In this document: one piece after another, positions 6,499-12,837 of the stretch
Position numbering within the stretch: position 1 is the first letter of the stretch
Layout of the letters: the number at the start of each line of letters is the position of its first letter
Source of the DNA: Acidobacteriota bacterium
Lineage (GTDB): Bacteria > Acidobacteriota > Vicinamibacteria > Vicinamibacterales > JAKQTR01
Length of the DNA: 12,837 bases
Assembly: GCA_026393735.1 (NCBI GenBank)
Contig: JAPKZP010000251.1
Span: forward strand, 1-12,837
Reading direction: 5' to 3'
Position numbers and translations under genes: made by a program
The notes under the pieces: generated by a model
What the model saw: the letters and a program-made list of their open reading frames with translations, nothing else
Told to the model about the DNA's origin: nothing
The model's database searches: none

Positions 6499-7683
6499 TC
6501 AGCATGGCAGCGTCAGCGTCACCCTCGTGCCCCGGCCGGGCGACGAGACGATCGTGGTTCCGCCCCCAAGACAGCGCATCTGCTCGCGGATACTGAACAG
6601 CCCGAAATGGTCGCCGAGCGATTCGGCGGTGTGCAGCGCCTCCACCTCGAACCCGGAGCCGTCGTCGGTCACGTTGACGGACAGGTCCGTCGCCGAAATC
6701 TCCAGCCGGACCAGAATCGACCTCGCCCCAGCGTGTTTCACGACGTTGGTCAGCAGTTCCTGAACCGACTTGAATGCAGCCGCGCCGACCTCGTCCGTTA
6801 GGGGCCGATGCGCCGTCGGCGCCTCGACCGTGACGACAACCTTGTGCGTGGTCTGAAAGTTCTCGCCCAGCCACCGCAACGCCGCCGACAACCCCAGGTC
6901 GTACAGGACCGGCGGACTGATCTGAGAGGTCAGATCGCGGGTGTACCGGATCGTCTGGTTGAGCAGAACCAGCGTGTCGGCGATCTGGTGCTCGAACCCG
7001 CAGAAGGTCGCGTTGGCCTGGAGCTGAGCCACGTTCATCTTGATGAACGCGAGCGCCTGACCGATATGGTCGTGAAGATCGGTGGCGATGGCACGACGTT
7101 CCCGCGCCTCCACCGCGGCCAGTTGCGACGCGAGCTGCCGGAGCTGGTCCTGATACCGCTCGATTCGCGCCTGCGCCTCGGCGTACTCCTCGACCCTGCG
7201 CGAGAGCTGCTCGTTTGCCCGCGCGAGTTCCTCGGTTCTCTCCTTCACCTGACGTTCAAGCAGCCTGTGCGCGTCCTGAAGGCCCTCGTCGGCAATCAGG
7301 TGCTGGAAGTAGGAGCGCAGCATCTCCGCCAGCGAATCTATCAGGTCCCGCTCTTCCGTCAAGAACGGACCTTCGTCGGACGGCGGGCGCTCCTCGGTAT
7401 AGGCGATCTCAATAAGACCCGGCGGCCCTCCACGGACCGCGATAACGGCGCGCTGCATCCAGGGCGTCGCCGAGAACCTGGGCGTCGCCACCTCCCACTC
7501 CCGGAACTGAATGCGCGCCTCAGTGACCGACGGATACTGCCAGGCGGCCGGCAGGATCCCCACAATCCGCTCGACGACCTCGCGGGGCGACGCGTTCGCG
7601 CGTTGCAGAATCCGGGCGGTCTGGTGCAACGCCGTCAGTTCTTTGATGCGTTCACGCAGCCGATGAAGTGAATCCTGGGTCAT
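6499..7683 (-). CDS. Soluble sensor histidine kinase, HisKA_3 (NarX/DegS-like) type
   Basis: Cytoplasmic kinase of 394 residues with no membrane segment. Residues 1-130 form a sensor region starting with a helix (RIKELTALHQTARILQRAN) followed by a GAF-like alpha/beta segment containing PAAWQYPSVTEARI and DEGPFLTEERDLI. Residues 135-198 are strongly helical and charged, a probable coiled coil. The HisKA_3 box ERRAIATDLHDHIGQ carries phospho-accepting H204. The HATPase_c domain follows with an N-box (QELLTNVVKHAGA, N313), DDGSGF (340-345) and GLFSIREQM (361-369). It should phosphorylate the adjacent NarL/FixJ regulator. The start is uncertain: ATG 7683 fits the first helix but lacks a clear Shine-Dalgarno, and an in-frame ATG at 7797 would add 38 poorly protein-like residues. 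The sensed signal is unknown; its placement before amt suggests nitrogen or redox status. Confidence 0.92.
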   Translation of the reverse strand: MTQDSLHRLRERIKELTALHQTARILQRANASPREVVERIVGILPAAWQYPSVTEARIQFREWEVATPRFSATPWMQRAVIAVRGGPPGLIEIAYTEERPPSDEGPFLTEERDLIDSLAEMLRSYFQHLIADEGLQDAHRLLERQVKERTEELARANEQLSRRVEEYAEAQARIERYQDQLRQLASQLAAVEARERRAIATDLHDHIGQALAFIKMNVAQLQANATFCGFEHQIADTLVLLNQTIRYTRDLTSQISPPVLYDLGLSAALRWLGENFQTTHKVVVTVEAPTAHRPLTDEVGAAAFKSVQELLTNVVKHAGARSILVRLEISATDLSVNVTDDGSGFEVEALHTAESLGDHFGLFSIREQMRCLGGGTTIVSSPGRGTRVTLTLPC

Positions 7684-7840
7684 TCGGAACCGGACCCGGC
7701 CTGAGTGGGTAGACGCCACAGTGTATGACGATTCGGATTCGAGAGTGATCTCACGGCCGCGCGCGCGGCGAGACAACCTGTTGCTCTCCGAGAACATCGT
7801 CTGGGGAAGCGTCCGCGGTCGCTGACGAGACCTGCCCTCA

Positions 7841-7884
7841 GCCCTCCGCGGTCCCGAGGCGCGCGCTTCGGGACCGTGGAGGGC
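7841..7884. terminator. Strong 17-bp-stem hairpin between the crystallin-like and kinase genes
   Basis: The arms at 7841-7857 and 7868-7884 pair over 17 positions with a single mismatch (G opposite T, a wobble pair in RNA transcribed from one strand), around a 10-nt GC loop. It lies 45 nt beyond the stop of the minus-strand crystallin-like gene, so it most likely ends or protects that transcript. Downstream of it on the minus strand there is no U-tract, so classical intrinsic termination is not shown. Confidence 0.55.
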
Positions 7885-7904
7885 GTCAAGTCGTTCTTCG
7901 TCGG

Positions 7905-7920
7905 CCGGACGCCTGTCCGG
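7905..7920. terminator. Small hairpin directly after the crystallin-like gene
   Basis: CCGGAC (7905-7910) and GTCCGG (7915-7920) form a perfect 6-bp stem with a 4-nt loop, 8 nt beyond the stop of the minus-strand gene. With the larger hairpin at 7841-7884 it may form a tandem 3' end structure. No clear U-tract follows. Confidence 0.35.
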
Positions 7921-7928
7921 GGAGTGTT

Positions 7929-8318
7929 CTACCAGTAGCCGTTCGGTCGAACTTTGAAGGAACTGATCGTCTTGTTCCAGGTCGAAGGCAGTTCATGCTG
8001 GCCGGGTCCGTACACCGTCGAGGACCCCTTGTAGTTGATATCCCCATTCACCTTGACGGAGGCATTGGAGCCGACCCAGATGCACGAAATGCGATCGTTC
8101 CAGTTTGCCGGGCCGTTCTTGTACTTGTACTTCGTGAGATCCGGGAAATTGCTGTCCATGTTGGCAGTCAGCGACTCCCTGGGGTCGTCGTTGGTGCAGG
8201 TTTCCCGCTCGTAGAGGAAGACCTGGGTGTTTGACGGTCCTGCCCAGGCTAGTGCCGCGAACAGCACCGAAACAAACGTGGCGCACAGCAGGTAAAACAC
8301 CAGACTCCTGTGTCGCAT
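7929..8318 (-). CDS. Small secreted beta/gamma-crystallin-like protein
   Basis: A 129-residue protein with signal peptide 1-26 (MRHRSLVFYLLCATF, cleavage near AWA/GP). The ~100-residue mature part reads as two Greek-key motifs of a beta/gamma-crystallin domain: VFLYERETC (33-41) leading to WNDRISCIWV (73-82), then VKVNGDINYKGSS (88-100) leading to WNKTISSFKV (114-123). The microbial calcium-binding signature (N/D)(N/D)XX(S/T)S appears as NDRISC and NKTISS, each with one substitution, so calcium binding may be weakened. Cys41 and Cys79 are the only mature cysteines and could form a disulfide. The ATG at 8318 is set by AAGGAGG 5 nt upstream. It is flanked by gaps of 185 and 245 bp on the same strand, so probably its own transcript. 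Related domains occur in stress, structural and protease-inhibitor proteins; the role here is unknown. Confidence 0.72.
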   Translation of the reverse strand: MRHRSLVFYLLCATFVSVLFAALAWAGPSNTQVFLYERETCTNDDPRESLTANMDSNFPDLTKYKYKNGPANWNDRISCIWVGSNASVKVNGDINYKGSSTVYGPGQHELPSTWNKTISSFKVRPNGYW

Positions 8319-8503
8319 CGTCCCCTCCTTGGCTGACTTCTGCGATCCGGCCGCACAAGATCGGCTACATCCTACTCCTGCTGGACGGCCGTGGATCGGT
8401 TCTTCCTGTCGCCTCGGTTCCTCCGGTCGCGTCGGCCTGCGCGACATGACACCCCACAACCGGGGCCAGACGCATCTCCGGCGTGCCCCATTGCAGGCCT
8501 GCC

Positions 8504-11500
8504 CTACCGCACCGACACGATGTTCGGAACGTTGCGCGCCCGCAGCATCTGGTTGAACGCCGCCAGGTCGCCGGCTGCCAGCACGTCGAACTCGGCCGCC
8601 CGGGCGCGCACGCGCTCGGCCAGCAGCTTCTGCACCTCCAGGTGCTGGTCCGTCGGCCTGAAGTCGGCGTTCGACAGGCCGTTCGCCAGGTAGCCGAACC
8701 GCGAGATGAGCTTCGCCCCGAACCGGATCGAGTCCTGGCCGCCCGTGAGCCGCAGATCAATCAGCATCATCTCGAGATCGATCAGCTTCTGACTCAGCGC
8801 GGCGCCGGCCTTCTTCACCTCCGCGTCGGTCACCACGCGGCCGAGCGACTCGAGCTGGCTGCGCACCAGTTCGATGCGGTTGACCAGGTCCACCCCCACA
8901 TTGAGATCGCGGCGCAGCTCCATGAGCAGCTTCGTCTGCGCTTCGATGTCCGCCTCGGTGCCTGCGGTGTTCGGGTCCTTGCGCACGACGATCGGCTGCG
9001 TCAGCTCGCGCCCGCCAATGGAAAGCGTCACGGAATAGGTGCCCGGCGGCTGCAGGATCGTGATCGTCGAGCTGCCTCCGGCCGGCGGCCGCCAGCCCTC
9101 GGCCCCGAGCCGGACCTGCGGCGCCGGGGCGAGCGGGTTCGTGCGCATCCGGATGTCATTCGACGGCTCGTCGCGCAGGTCCCAGTAGACCCGATTGAGA
9201 CCCGCCCGTCCGGTGCCCGTCAGCGTCCTGACGAGAGCGCCCTTCGCGTCGTGTACGGTCAGCTTCACCGGGCCCGACGCCGCGGCCTTGAGGTAGTAGT
9301 TGATCGACGCGCCGTACTGCGGGTTCTCGCCGACCGTCGGGTCGTCGTACGGCGTGGAGGGCGCCGTGATCGGCCGGAAGCGGTACGCGGGCTGCACCGT
9401 GAAGAGGTGCGCGTCCGACGCCAGCACCTGCGGCGTCATCTGCTGGAGCGCGCCGATGTCGTCCATGATCCAGAAGCCGCGCCCGTAGGTTGAGATCACC
9501 AGGTCGTTGAACTGCGCCTGCACGGCAATTCCCGACACGGGCGCGTTCGGCAGGTTCGCCTGCAGCGGCTGCCAGTTCTCCCCGTCGTCGAAGGACACGT
9601 AGATTGCGTTCTCGGTGCCGGCATAGAGCAGGCCGCGCCGCACGGGGTCCTCGCAGATCACCTTCGCGTAGCTCAGCATGCTCCTGGGGATGCCGTTCGT
9701 GATCGCGCGGAAGGTCTTGCCGTAGTCCGTCGTCTTGTAGATGAACGGATCGCGGTTGTTCACCTGGTGGAAGTCGACGGTGACGTAGGCCGTGCCGGCG
9801 TCGTACCGCGACGCGACGATGCTCCGGAACGAACCCCACGGCGGCAGGTTCGGGAGGTTCTTCGTCACGTTGGTCCACGTCTTGCCGGCGTCGCGCGTCA
9901 CGTGCAGCAGGCCGTCGTTCGTGCCGGCCCAGATGAGTCCGCGCTCCTTCGGCGACTCGGCCAGTCCGTACACGACGCCGGCGTACTCGACGCCGATGTT
10001 GTCGCCCGTCAGGCCGCCCGAGCTGCCCATGCGGCTCCGGTCGCTCAGCGTCAAGTCCGGGCTGATCACGTCCCAGGACTGGCCGCCGTTCGTCGTGCGA
10101 TGAACGTGCTGGCTGCCCGTGTACACGGTGTTGTGGTCGTGCGGCGAGATCAGCAGCGGCGCGTCCCACACGAAGCGGTACTTCACGCCCTCGGCCGGCC
10201 CGTTCGACTGGTCGGGCCACACCTCGACGTTGCGGAACTGCCTCCGTGCCTCCTCGAAGCGGACGACGATGCCACCGACCATGCCGGATCCGGAGGCGCT
10301 CGACCAGACGATGTTCGGATCTGTGGGGTCGGGCGTGGCAAACCCGCTCTCGCCGCCGCCGACTGCGTGCCACATCGCACGCGGAATGATGCCCGGGAAC
10401 CCGCCGCCCGCTCCGATCAGGCTGTTGCTGGGGCCCCGGTACGTCGGCTCGTCCTGCTTGTTGCCGAGCACGTTGTACGGGACGGCGTTGTCCACGGTCA
10501 CGTGATACATCTGCGCGTTGGTGAGCCGCTGGCGGAACCACGTGCGCCCGCGGTTGATCGAGATTGACAGGCCCTGGTCGTGGGCGACGATCATCCGATC
10601 GGCGTTCGTCGGGTCGATCCAGATGTCGTGATGGTCGCCGCCGGGCGCCTGGTCGCGCGGGACGACGTTCAGCGTCTGCGCGCCGTCGATTGTCTTTGCG
10701 AACGATGCCGTCAGGAAGTACGCCTCGTCTTCATCGTCGGGCGCCACAGCCATGCGCGAGTAGTAGTGCGGGCGGCCCATCGCGAGGTGGTCGTAGCTGA
10801 CCACCCGCCAGCTGTCGCCGCCATCCTCGCTGCGGAACACCTGGCCTGCGTCGGTTTCCTTGCCGTCCCAGGGGTAGCCGTCACCCGTCTCGATCAGGGC
10901 GTAGACGCGGTTCGGGTTCGAATGCGAGATGGCCACGGCGACCTTGCCGACCGGCTTCGTGGGCAGGCCGCGGCCGGTGAGCTTCTTCCAGGTGGCGCCG
11001 CCGTCCCGCGACGTGTAGAGACCGCCGCCCGGGCCGCCGCTCGTGCGGCCCCACGTATGGAGCTCGAGCTGCCACATGCCCGCAAAGAGGATGCGCGGGT
11101 TGTGCAGGTCCATCGCGATGTCGGAGCAGCCGGTGTTCTCGTCGACGAACAGCGTCTTCGTCCATGTCTTGCCGCCGTCCGTCGTGCGGAAGACGCCGCG
11201 TTCGGGTTGAGGCCCGTAGGCGTGGCCGAGCGCGCAGGCGAGCACGACGTCGGGGTTCGTGGGGTCGATCACGAGGCGCGGGATGCGCCCGGTGGCCTCG
11301 AGGCCCATCAGGGTCCAGGACTTTCCCGCGTCGGTCGACTTGTAGATGCCCTGGCCGAGGGAGATGTGGCTGCGGATCTTGCCCTCACCCGTGCCGGCCC
11401 AGACGACGTTCGGATCCGACGCGGAGACGGCGAGGGATCCGATTGACTGGACCGGGTGGCCGTCGAAGATCGGCTGCCAGTGCACGCCGGCGTCGGTCGT

Positions 11501-11734
11501 CTTGTAGATCCCGCCCGATGCTGCGCCCACGTAGTAGGTGGACGGATCGCCGGGAATGCCGGCAGCGGCGGAGAAGCGGTTGCCCTCGGGTCCGATGTAG
11601 CGCCAGCGGAGCGCGCTGTAGGCGTCCGGGGCCGGCCGGACTGTCTGCTGCGCGGAGCCAACGGGCATGAAGCACACGGCCAGCACGACCGCGAGCGTCG
11701 TGCAGCGGATGGTCGACCGGATGGCCTTCGTCAT
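8504..11734 (-). CDS. Large secreted Asp-box (BNR/sortilin-like) beta-propeller protein
   Basis: A 1076-residue exported protein. Residues 1-28 are a signal peptide (CTTLAVVLAVCFMPVGSA). About ten Asp-box motifs of form S/T-x-D-x-G-x-x-W follow, near residues 79-86 (TTDAGVHW), 133-140, 184-191, 242-249, 302-309, 392-399 (degenerate, INRGRTW), 547-554, 612-619, 668-675 and 714-721. They mark blades of one or two beta-propellers of the VPS10/sortilin and xyloglucanase-like superfamily. After about residue 770 comes a beta-rich segment with GTYSVTLSIGGREL (898-911), then a helical charged tail (925-1076). The ATG at 11734 is supported by AGGAG 6 nt upstream and by the signal peptide. Such proteins are common in Acidobacteria-like genomes and usually annotated as glycosyl hydrolase or photosystem-stability-like, but no catalytic residues can be assigned. 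It may bind or process extracellular polymers. It stands alone, divergent from the LysE gene. Confidence 0.9.
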   Translation of the reverse strand: MTKAIRSTIRCTTLAVVLAVCFMPVGSAQQTVRPAPDAYSALRWRYIGPEGNRFSAAAGIPGDPSTYYVGAASGGIYKTTDAGVHWQPIFDGHPVQSIGSLAVSASDPNVVWAGTGEGKIRSHISLGQGIYKSTDAGKSWTLMGLEATGRIPRLVIDPTNPDVVLACALGHAYGPQPERGVFRTTDGGKTWTKTLFVDENTGCSDIAMDLHNPRILFAGMWQLELHTWGRTSGGPGGGLYTSRDGGATWKKLTGRGLPTKPVGKVAVAISHSNPNRVYALIETGDGYPWDGKETDAGQVFRSEDGGDSWRVVSYDHLAMGRPHYYSRMAVAPDDEDEAYFLTASFAKTIDGAQTLNVVPRDQAPGGDHHDIWIDPTNADRMIVAHDQGLSISINRGRTWFRQRLTNAQMYHVTVDNAVPYNVLGNKQDEPTYRGPSNSLIGAGGGFPGIIPRAMWHAVGGGESGFATPDPTDPNIVWSSASGSGMVGGIVVRFEEARRQFRNVEVWPDQSNGPAEGVKYRFVWDAPLLISPHDHNTVYTGSQHVHRTTNGGQSWDVISPDLTLSDRSRMGSSGGLTGDNIGVEYAGVVYGLAESPKERGLIWAGTNDGLLHVTRDAGKTWTNVTKNLPNLPPWGSFRSIVASRYDAGTAYVTVDFHQVNNRDPFIYKTTDYGKTFRAITNGIPRSMLSYAKVICEDPVRRGLLYAGTENAIYVSFDDGENWQPLQANLPNAPVSGIAVQAQFNDLVISTYGRGFWIMDDIGALQQMTPQVLASDAHLFTVQPAYRFRPITAPSTPYDDPTVGENPQYGASINYYLKAAASGPVKLTVHDAKGALVRTLTGTGRAGLNRVYWDLRDEPSNDIRMRTNPLAPAPQVRLGAEGWRPPAGGSSTITILQPPGTYSVTLSIGGRELTQPIVVRKDPNTAGTEADIEAQTKLLMELRRDLNVGVDLVNRIELVRSQLESLGRVVTDAEVKKAGAALSQKLIDLEMMLIDLRLTGGQDSIRFGAKLISRFGYLANGLSNADFRPTDQHLEVQKLLAERVRARAAEFDVLAAGDLAAFNQMLRARNVPNIVSVR

Positions 11735-11856
11735 CGGGATCTCCTGCAAGAGTGACAGTGGTTCTGCGCATGCTACGCGCGCGGGCCTGGCAAGTAAAGC
11801 AGGCACGATCGGTGCTATGCTCTCCCTTCGCTTCTGTCCGGTTCATCGACCTCACG

Positions 11857-12474
11857 ATGCCCGCCTACTTACTTCTCGGCGCCACGTATGCCTTCGCGGC
11901 TGCAGTACAGCCTGGTCCCTTCCAGGCGTACCTCATCTCCTCGACACTCGCGCACGGCTGGCGGCGGACGCTTCCGGCGCTGCTCGCGCCGATCCTGAGC
12001 GACATCCCGGTGATCTGCCTGGTCCTGCTCGTCCTGACGCAGGTGCCTCCGCTCGTCGTGATCCTGCTCAGGCTGGCCGGCGGCCTGTTCCTGCTGTACC
12101 TGGCGGCCGGAGCCTTCACCTCGTTCCGGACGTACCACGTGCCACCAGTGGACGGCGCTGCGGCGCAGAGCAGGACGGTGCTCAAGGCCGCCATGACGAA
12201 CCTGCTGAACCCCAATCCGTATCTCGCCTGGTCGCTCGTCCTCGGGCCGCTCCTGCTGCAGGCGTGGCGGGCGAACCCCGCCTACGGCATCGGCCTGCTG
12301 ATGTCGTTCTACGTCACGATGGTCGTGTCGACGGCCGTCATCCTGATCCCGTTCGCCGGCGCGCGCGCCCTGGGCCCGCATGTCAACCGCGCGATGGTGG
12401 GGCTGTCGGCCGTGGCCCTGGCCGCCTTCGGCCTGTACCAGATGTGGGCCGGCGCGGCGTCGCTGCTGCGGTAG
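11857..12474 (+). CDS. LysE/RhtB-family amino-acid exporter
   Basis: A 205-residue inner-membrane protein with about six hydrophobic segments, the family's normal size. Signatures are VQPGPFQAY (17-25) after the first helix, GWRRTLPALLAPILSD (34-49) and the mid-protein NLLNPNPYLAW (115-125). Members export amino acids or related small molecules such as lysine, homoserine or threonine; the substrate here cannot be read. ATG 11857 is chosen because the protein then starts directly at the first transmembrane helix. The frame is open back to an ATG at 11752, but that extension (MTVVLRMLRARAW) is not family-like. No clear Shine-Dalgarno precedes 11857; a TATGCT at 11816-11821 is a possible -10 box without a good -35. 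It is divergent from the Asp-box gene across 122 bp. Confidence 0.88.
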   Translation: MPAYLLLGATYAFAAAVQPGPFQAYLISSTLAHGWRRTLPALLAPILSDIPVICLVLLVLTQVPPLVVILLRLAGGLFLLYLAAGAFTSFRTYHVPPVDGAAAQSRTVLKAAMTNLLNPNPYLAWSLVLGPLLLQAWRANPAYGIGLLMSFYVTMVVSTAVILIPFAGARALGPHVNRAMVGLSAVALAAFGLYQMWAGAASLLR

Positions 12475-12557
12475 GCCCCCGCTCAGGAGAACACGGCCTT
12501 CGGGACGATCCCCGGCGCGACACCCGCGGGTTGCTCGAACGGGTTCCCCGAAAGGCC

Positions 12558-12597
12558 TTGACAGGTCCATGTCTCATGACCATCATGGTCACATGAG
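12558..12597 (+). promoter_or_regulatory. Promoter and palindromic operator of the antitoxin gene
   Basis: A consensus -35 TTGACA (12558-12563) is followed 17 bp later by CATCAT (12581-12586), a 4/6 match to the -10 box. The -10 is centred in a perfect inverted repeat TGACCAT-C-ATGGTCA (12577-12591), with further outer arms CTCATG (12573-12578) and CATGAG (12592-12597). A palindrome over the -10 and the start codon is typical of Phd/YefM autoregulation. The predicted transcription start falls at about 12593, the A of the ATG, so the message would be leaderless. An in-frame ATG at 12569 lies between the promoter boxes and is therefore unlikely to be the start. Confidence 0.6.
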
Positions 12598-12769
12598 AAC
12601 GGCTGCCAGCATCGCCGACGTCAAGGCCCGCCTGAGCGAGTTCGTGCGGCGCGTCAAGGCCGGCAACGAAGTGGTCATCACCGACCGCGGGGTTCCTGTC
12701 GCACGCCTGCATACGCGTCACCGCCCTGGATGCCTATCAGCGAGACTACGGAGTCATCATCGCCCGTGA
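12593..12769 (+). CDS. Phd/YefM-type antitoxin, C-terminus disrupted
   Basis: The first ~40 residues match the Phd/YefM antitoxin DNA-binding domain: ASIADVKARLSEFVRRVKAG followed by NEVVITDRGVPVARL. These proteins repress their own operon and neutralise a toxin (often PIN, VapC or RelE type) through the C-terminal tail. After VARL the sequence turns into Arg/His-rich HTRHRPGCLSARLRSHHRP and stops at 12767-12769, giving 58 residues instead of about 80-90. The same DNA in another frame encodes part of an unrelated hydrolase from about 12702, so the antitoxin tail is lost. No toxin gene follows within the window. It could be a remnant, an orphan repressor or an assembly join. Confidence 0.7.
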   Translation: MRTAASIADVKARLSEFVRRVKAGNEVVITDRGVPVARLHTRHRPGCLSARLRSHHRP

Positions 12770-12837
12770 TTGCATCGACACGTACGATGCGGCACACGAA
12801 CAGATAACGCTCGATTACCTGTCGCGCTACTCCGCGA
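12702..12837 (+). pseudogene. 3' fragment of an isochorismatase-family cysteine hydrolase gene
   Basis: In the frame that includes 12708-12710 the translation reads HACIRVTALDAYQRDYG, then VIIARDCIDTYDAAHEQITL and DYLSRYSA to the window edge. This resembles the C-terminal third of isochorismatase-like hydrolases: the nucleophile Cys (codon 12708-12710) in C(V/I)RxTALDA, a strand VIIARDC, and the H-x-x-x-L helix. The N-terminal part with the catalytic Asp and Lys, which should lie upstream, is absent; antitoxin sequence stands there in a different frame. I therefore call it a truncated remnant joined to the antitoxin. The gene continues beyond the window, so its true 3' end is not seen. Confidence 0.6.

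Noticed and set aside
8426..8445. GTCGCG/CGCGAC hairpin between the Asp-box and crystallin-like genes
   Set aside because: It lies downstream of the Asp-box stop but has only 6 bp and no U-tract, so I do not call a terminator.
12475..12557. Possible toxin or other gene between LysE and the antitoxin
   Set aside because: Only 83 bp with no credible start or protein-like frame; it appears to be spacer carrying the LysE 3' region.

Overview
This is a roughly 12.8 kb stretch of high-GC DNA with long, tightly packed genes and strong G/C third-position bias. A porin, several Sec-type signal peptides and a very large secreted Asp-box (BNR) protein point to a Gram-negative bacterium. The gene content (short-loop bd oxidase, giant BNR repeat protein, soluble two-component kinase, CIA30 protein) resembles Acidobacteriota, perhaps the Vicinamibacteria group. 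That placement is inference from family resemblance, not from a search.

Layout. Positions 1-2374 (+): cydA (missing only its first few codons) and cydB, a complete cytochrome bd-type quinol oxidase operon apart from that edge. Positions 2375-2772: mostly non-coding, with a small secreted ORF that may be frameshifted. Positions 2773-3351 (-): an exported CIA30-family protein, convergent with cydAB. Positions 3580-5669 (-): an ammonium transporter gene followed after only 2 nt by a TorF-family outer-membrane porin gene. Positions 5832-7683 (-): a soluble histidine kinase and a NarL/FixJ response regulator, transcribed toward amt. Positions 7929-8318 (-): a small secreted beta/gamma-crystallin-like protein. 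Positions 8504-11734 (-): a 1076-residue secreted Asp-box beta-propeller protein. Positions 11857-12474 (+): a LysE/RhtB exporter, divergent from the propeller gene. Positions 12558-12837 (+): a Phd/YefM antitoxin start with a promoter and palindromic operator. Its reading frame breaks into the 3' part of an isochorismatase-family hydrolase gene.

How the parts may work together. CydAB is a terminal oxidase for low-oxygen respiration. Amt and the porin form a translational pair that could move ammonium across both membranes. The kinase-regulator pair just upstream is the obvious candidate to control them, and a spaced 9-bp direct repeat sits in the amt upstream region. No P-II (GlnK) gene is present beside amt. 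The crystallin-like and Asp-box proteins are both exported and of unknown substrate. The right edge looks like a recombination scar or assembly join rather than an intact toxin-antitoxin module.

I saw no rRNA, tRNA, CRISPR array, insertion sequence or obvious new defence system. The most unusual spots are the antitoxin/hydrolase junction, the Amt-porin pair with its possible regulator site, the exported CIA30 and crystallin-like proteins, and a 17-bp-stem hairpin at 7841-7884.
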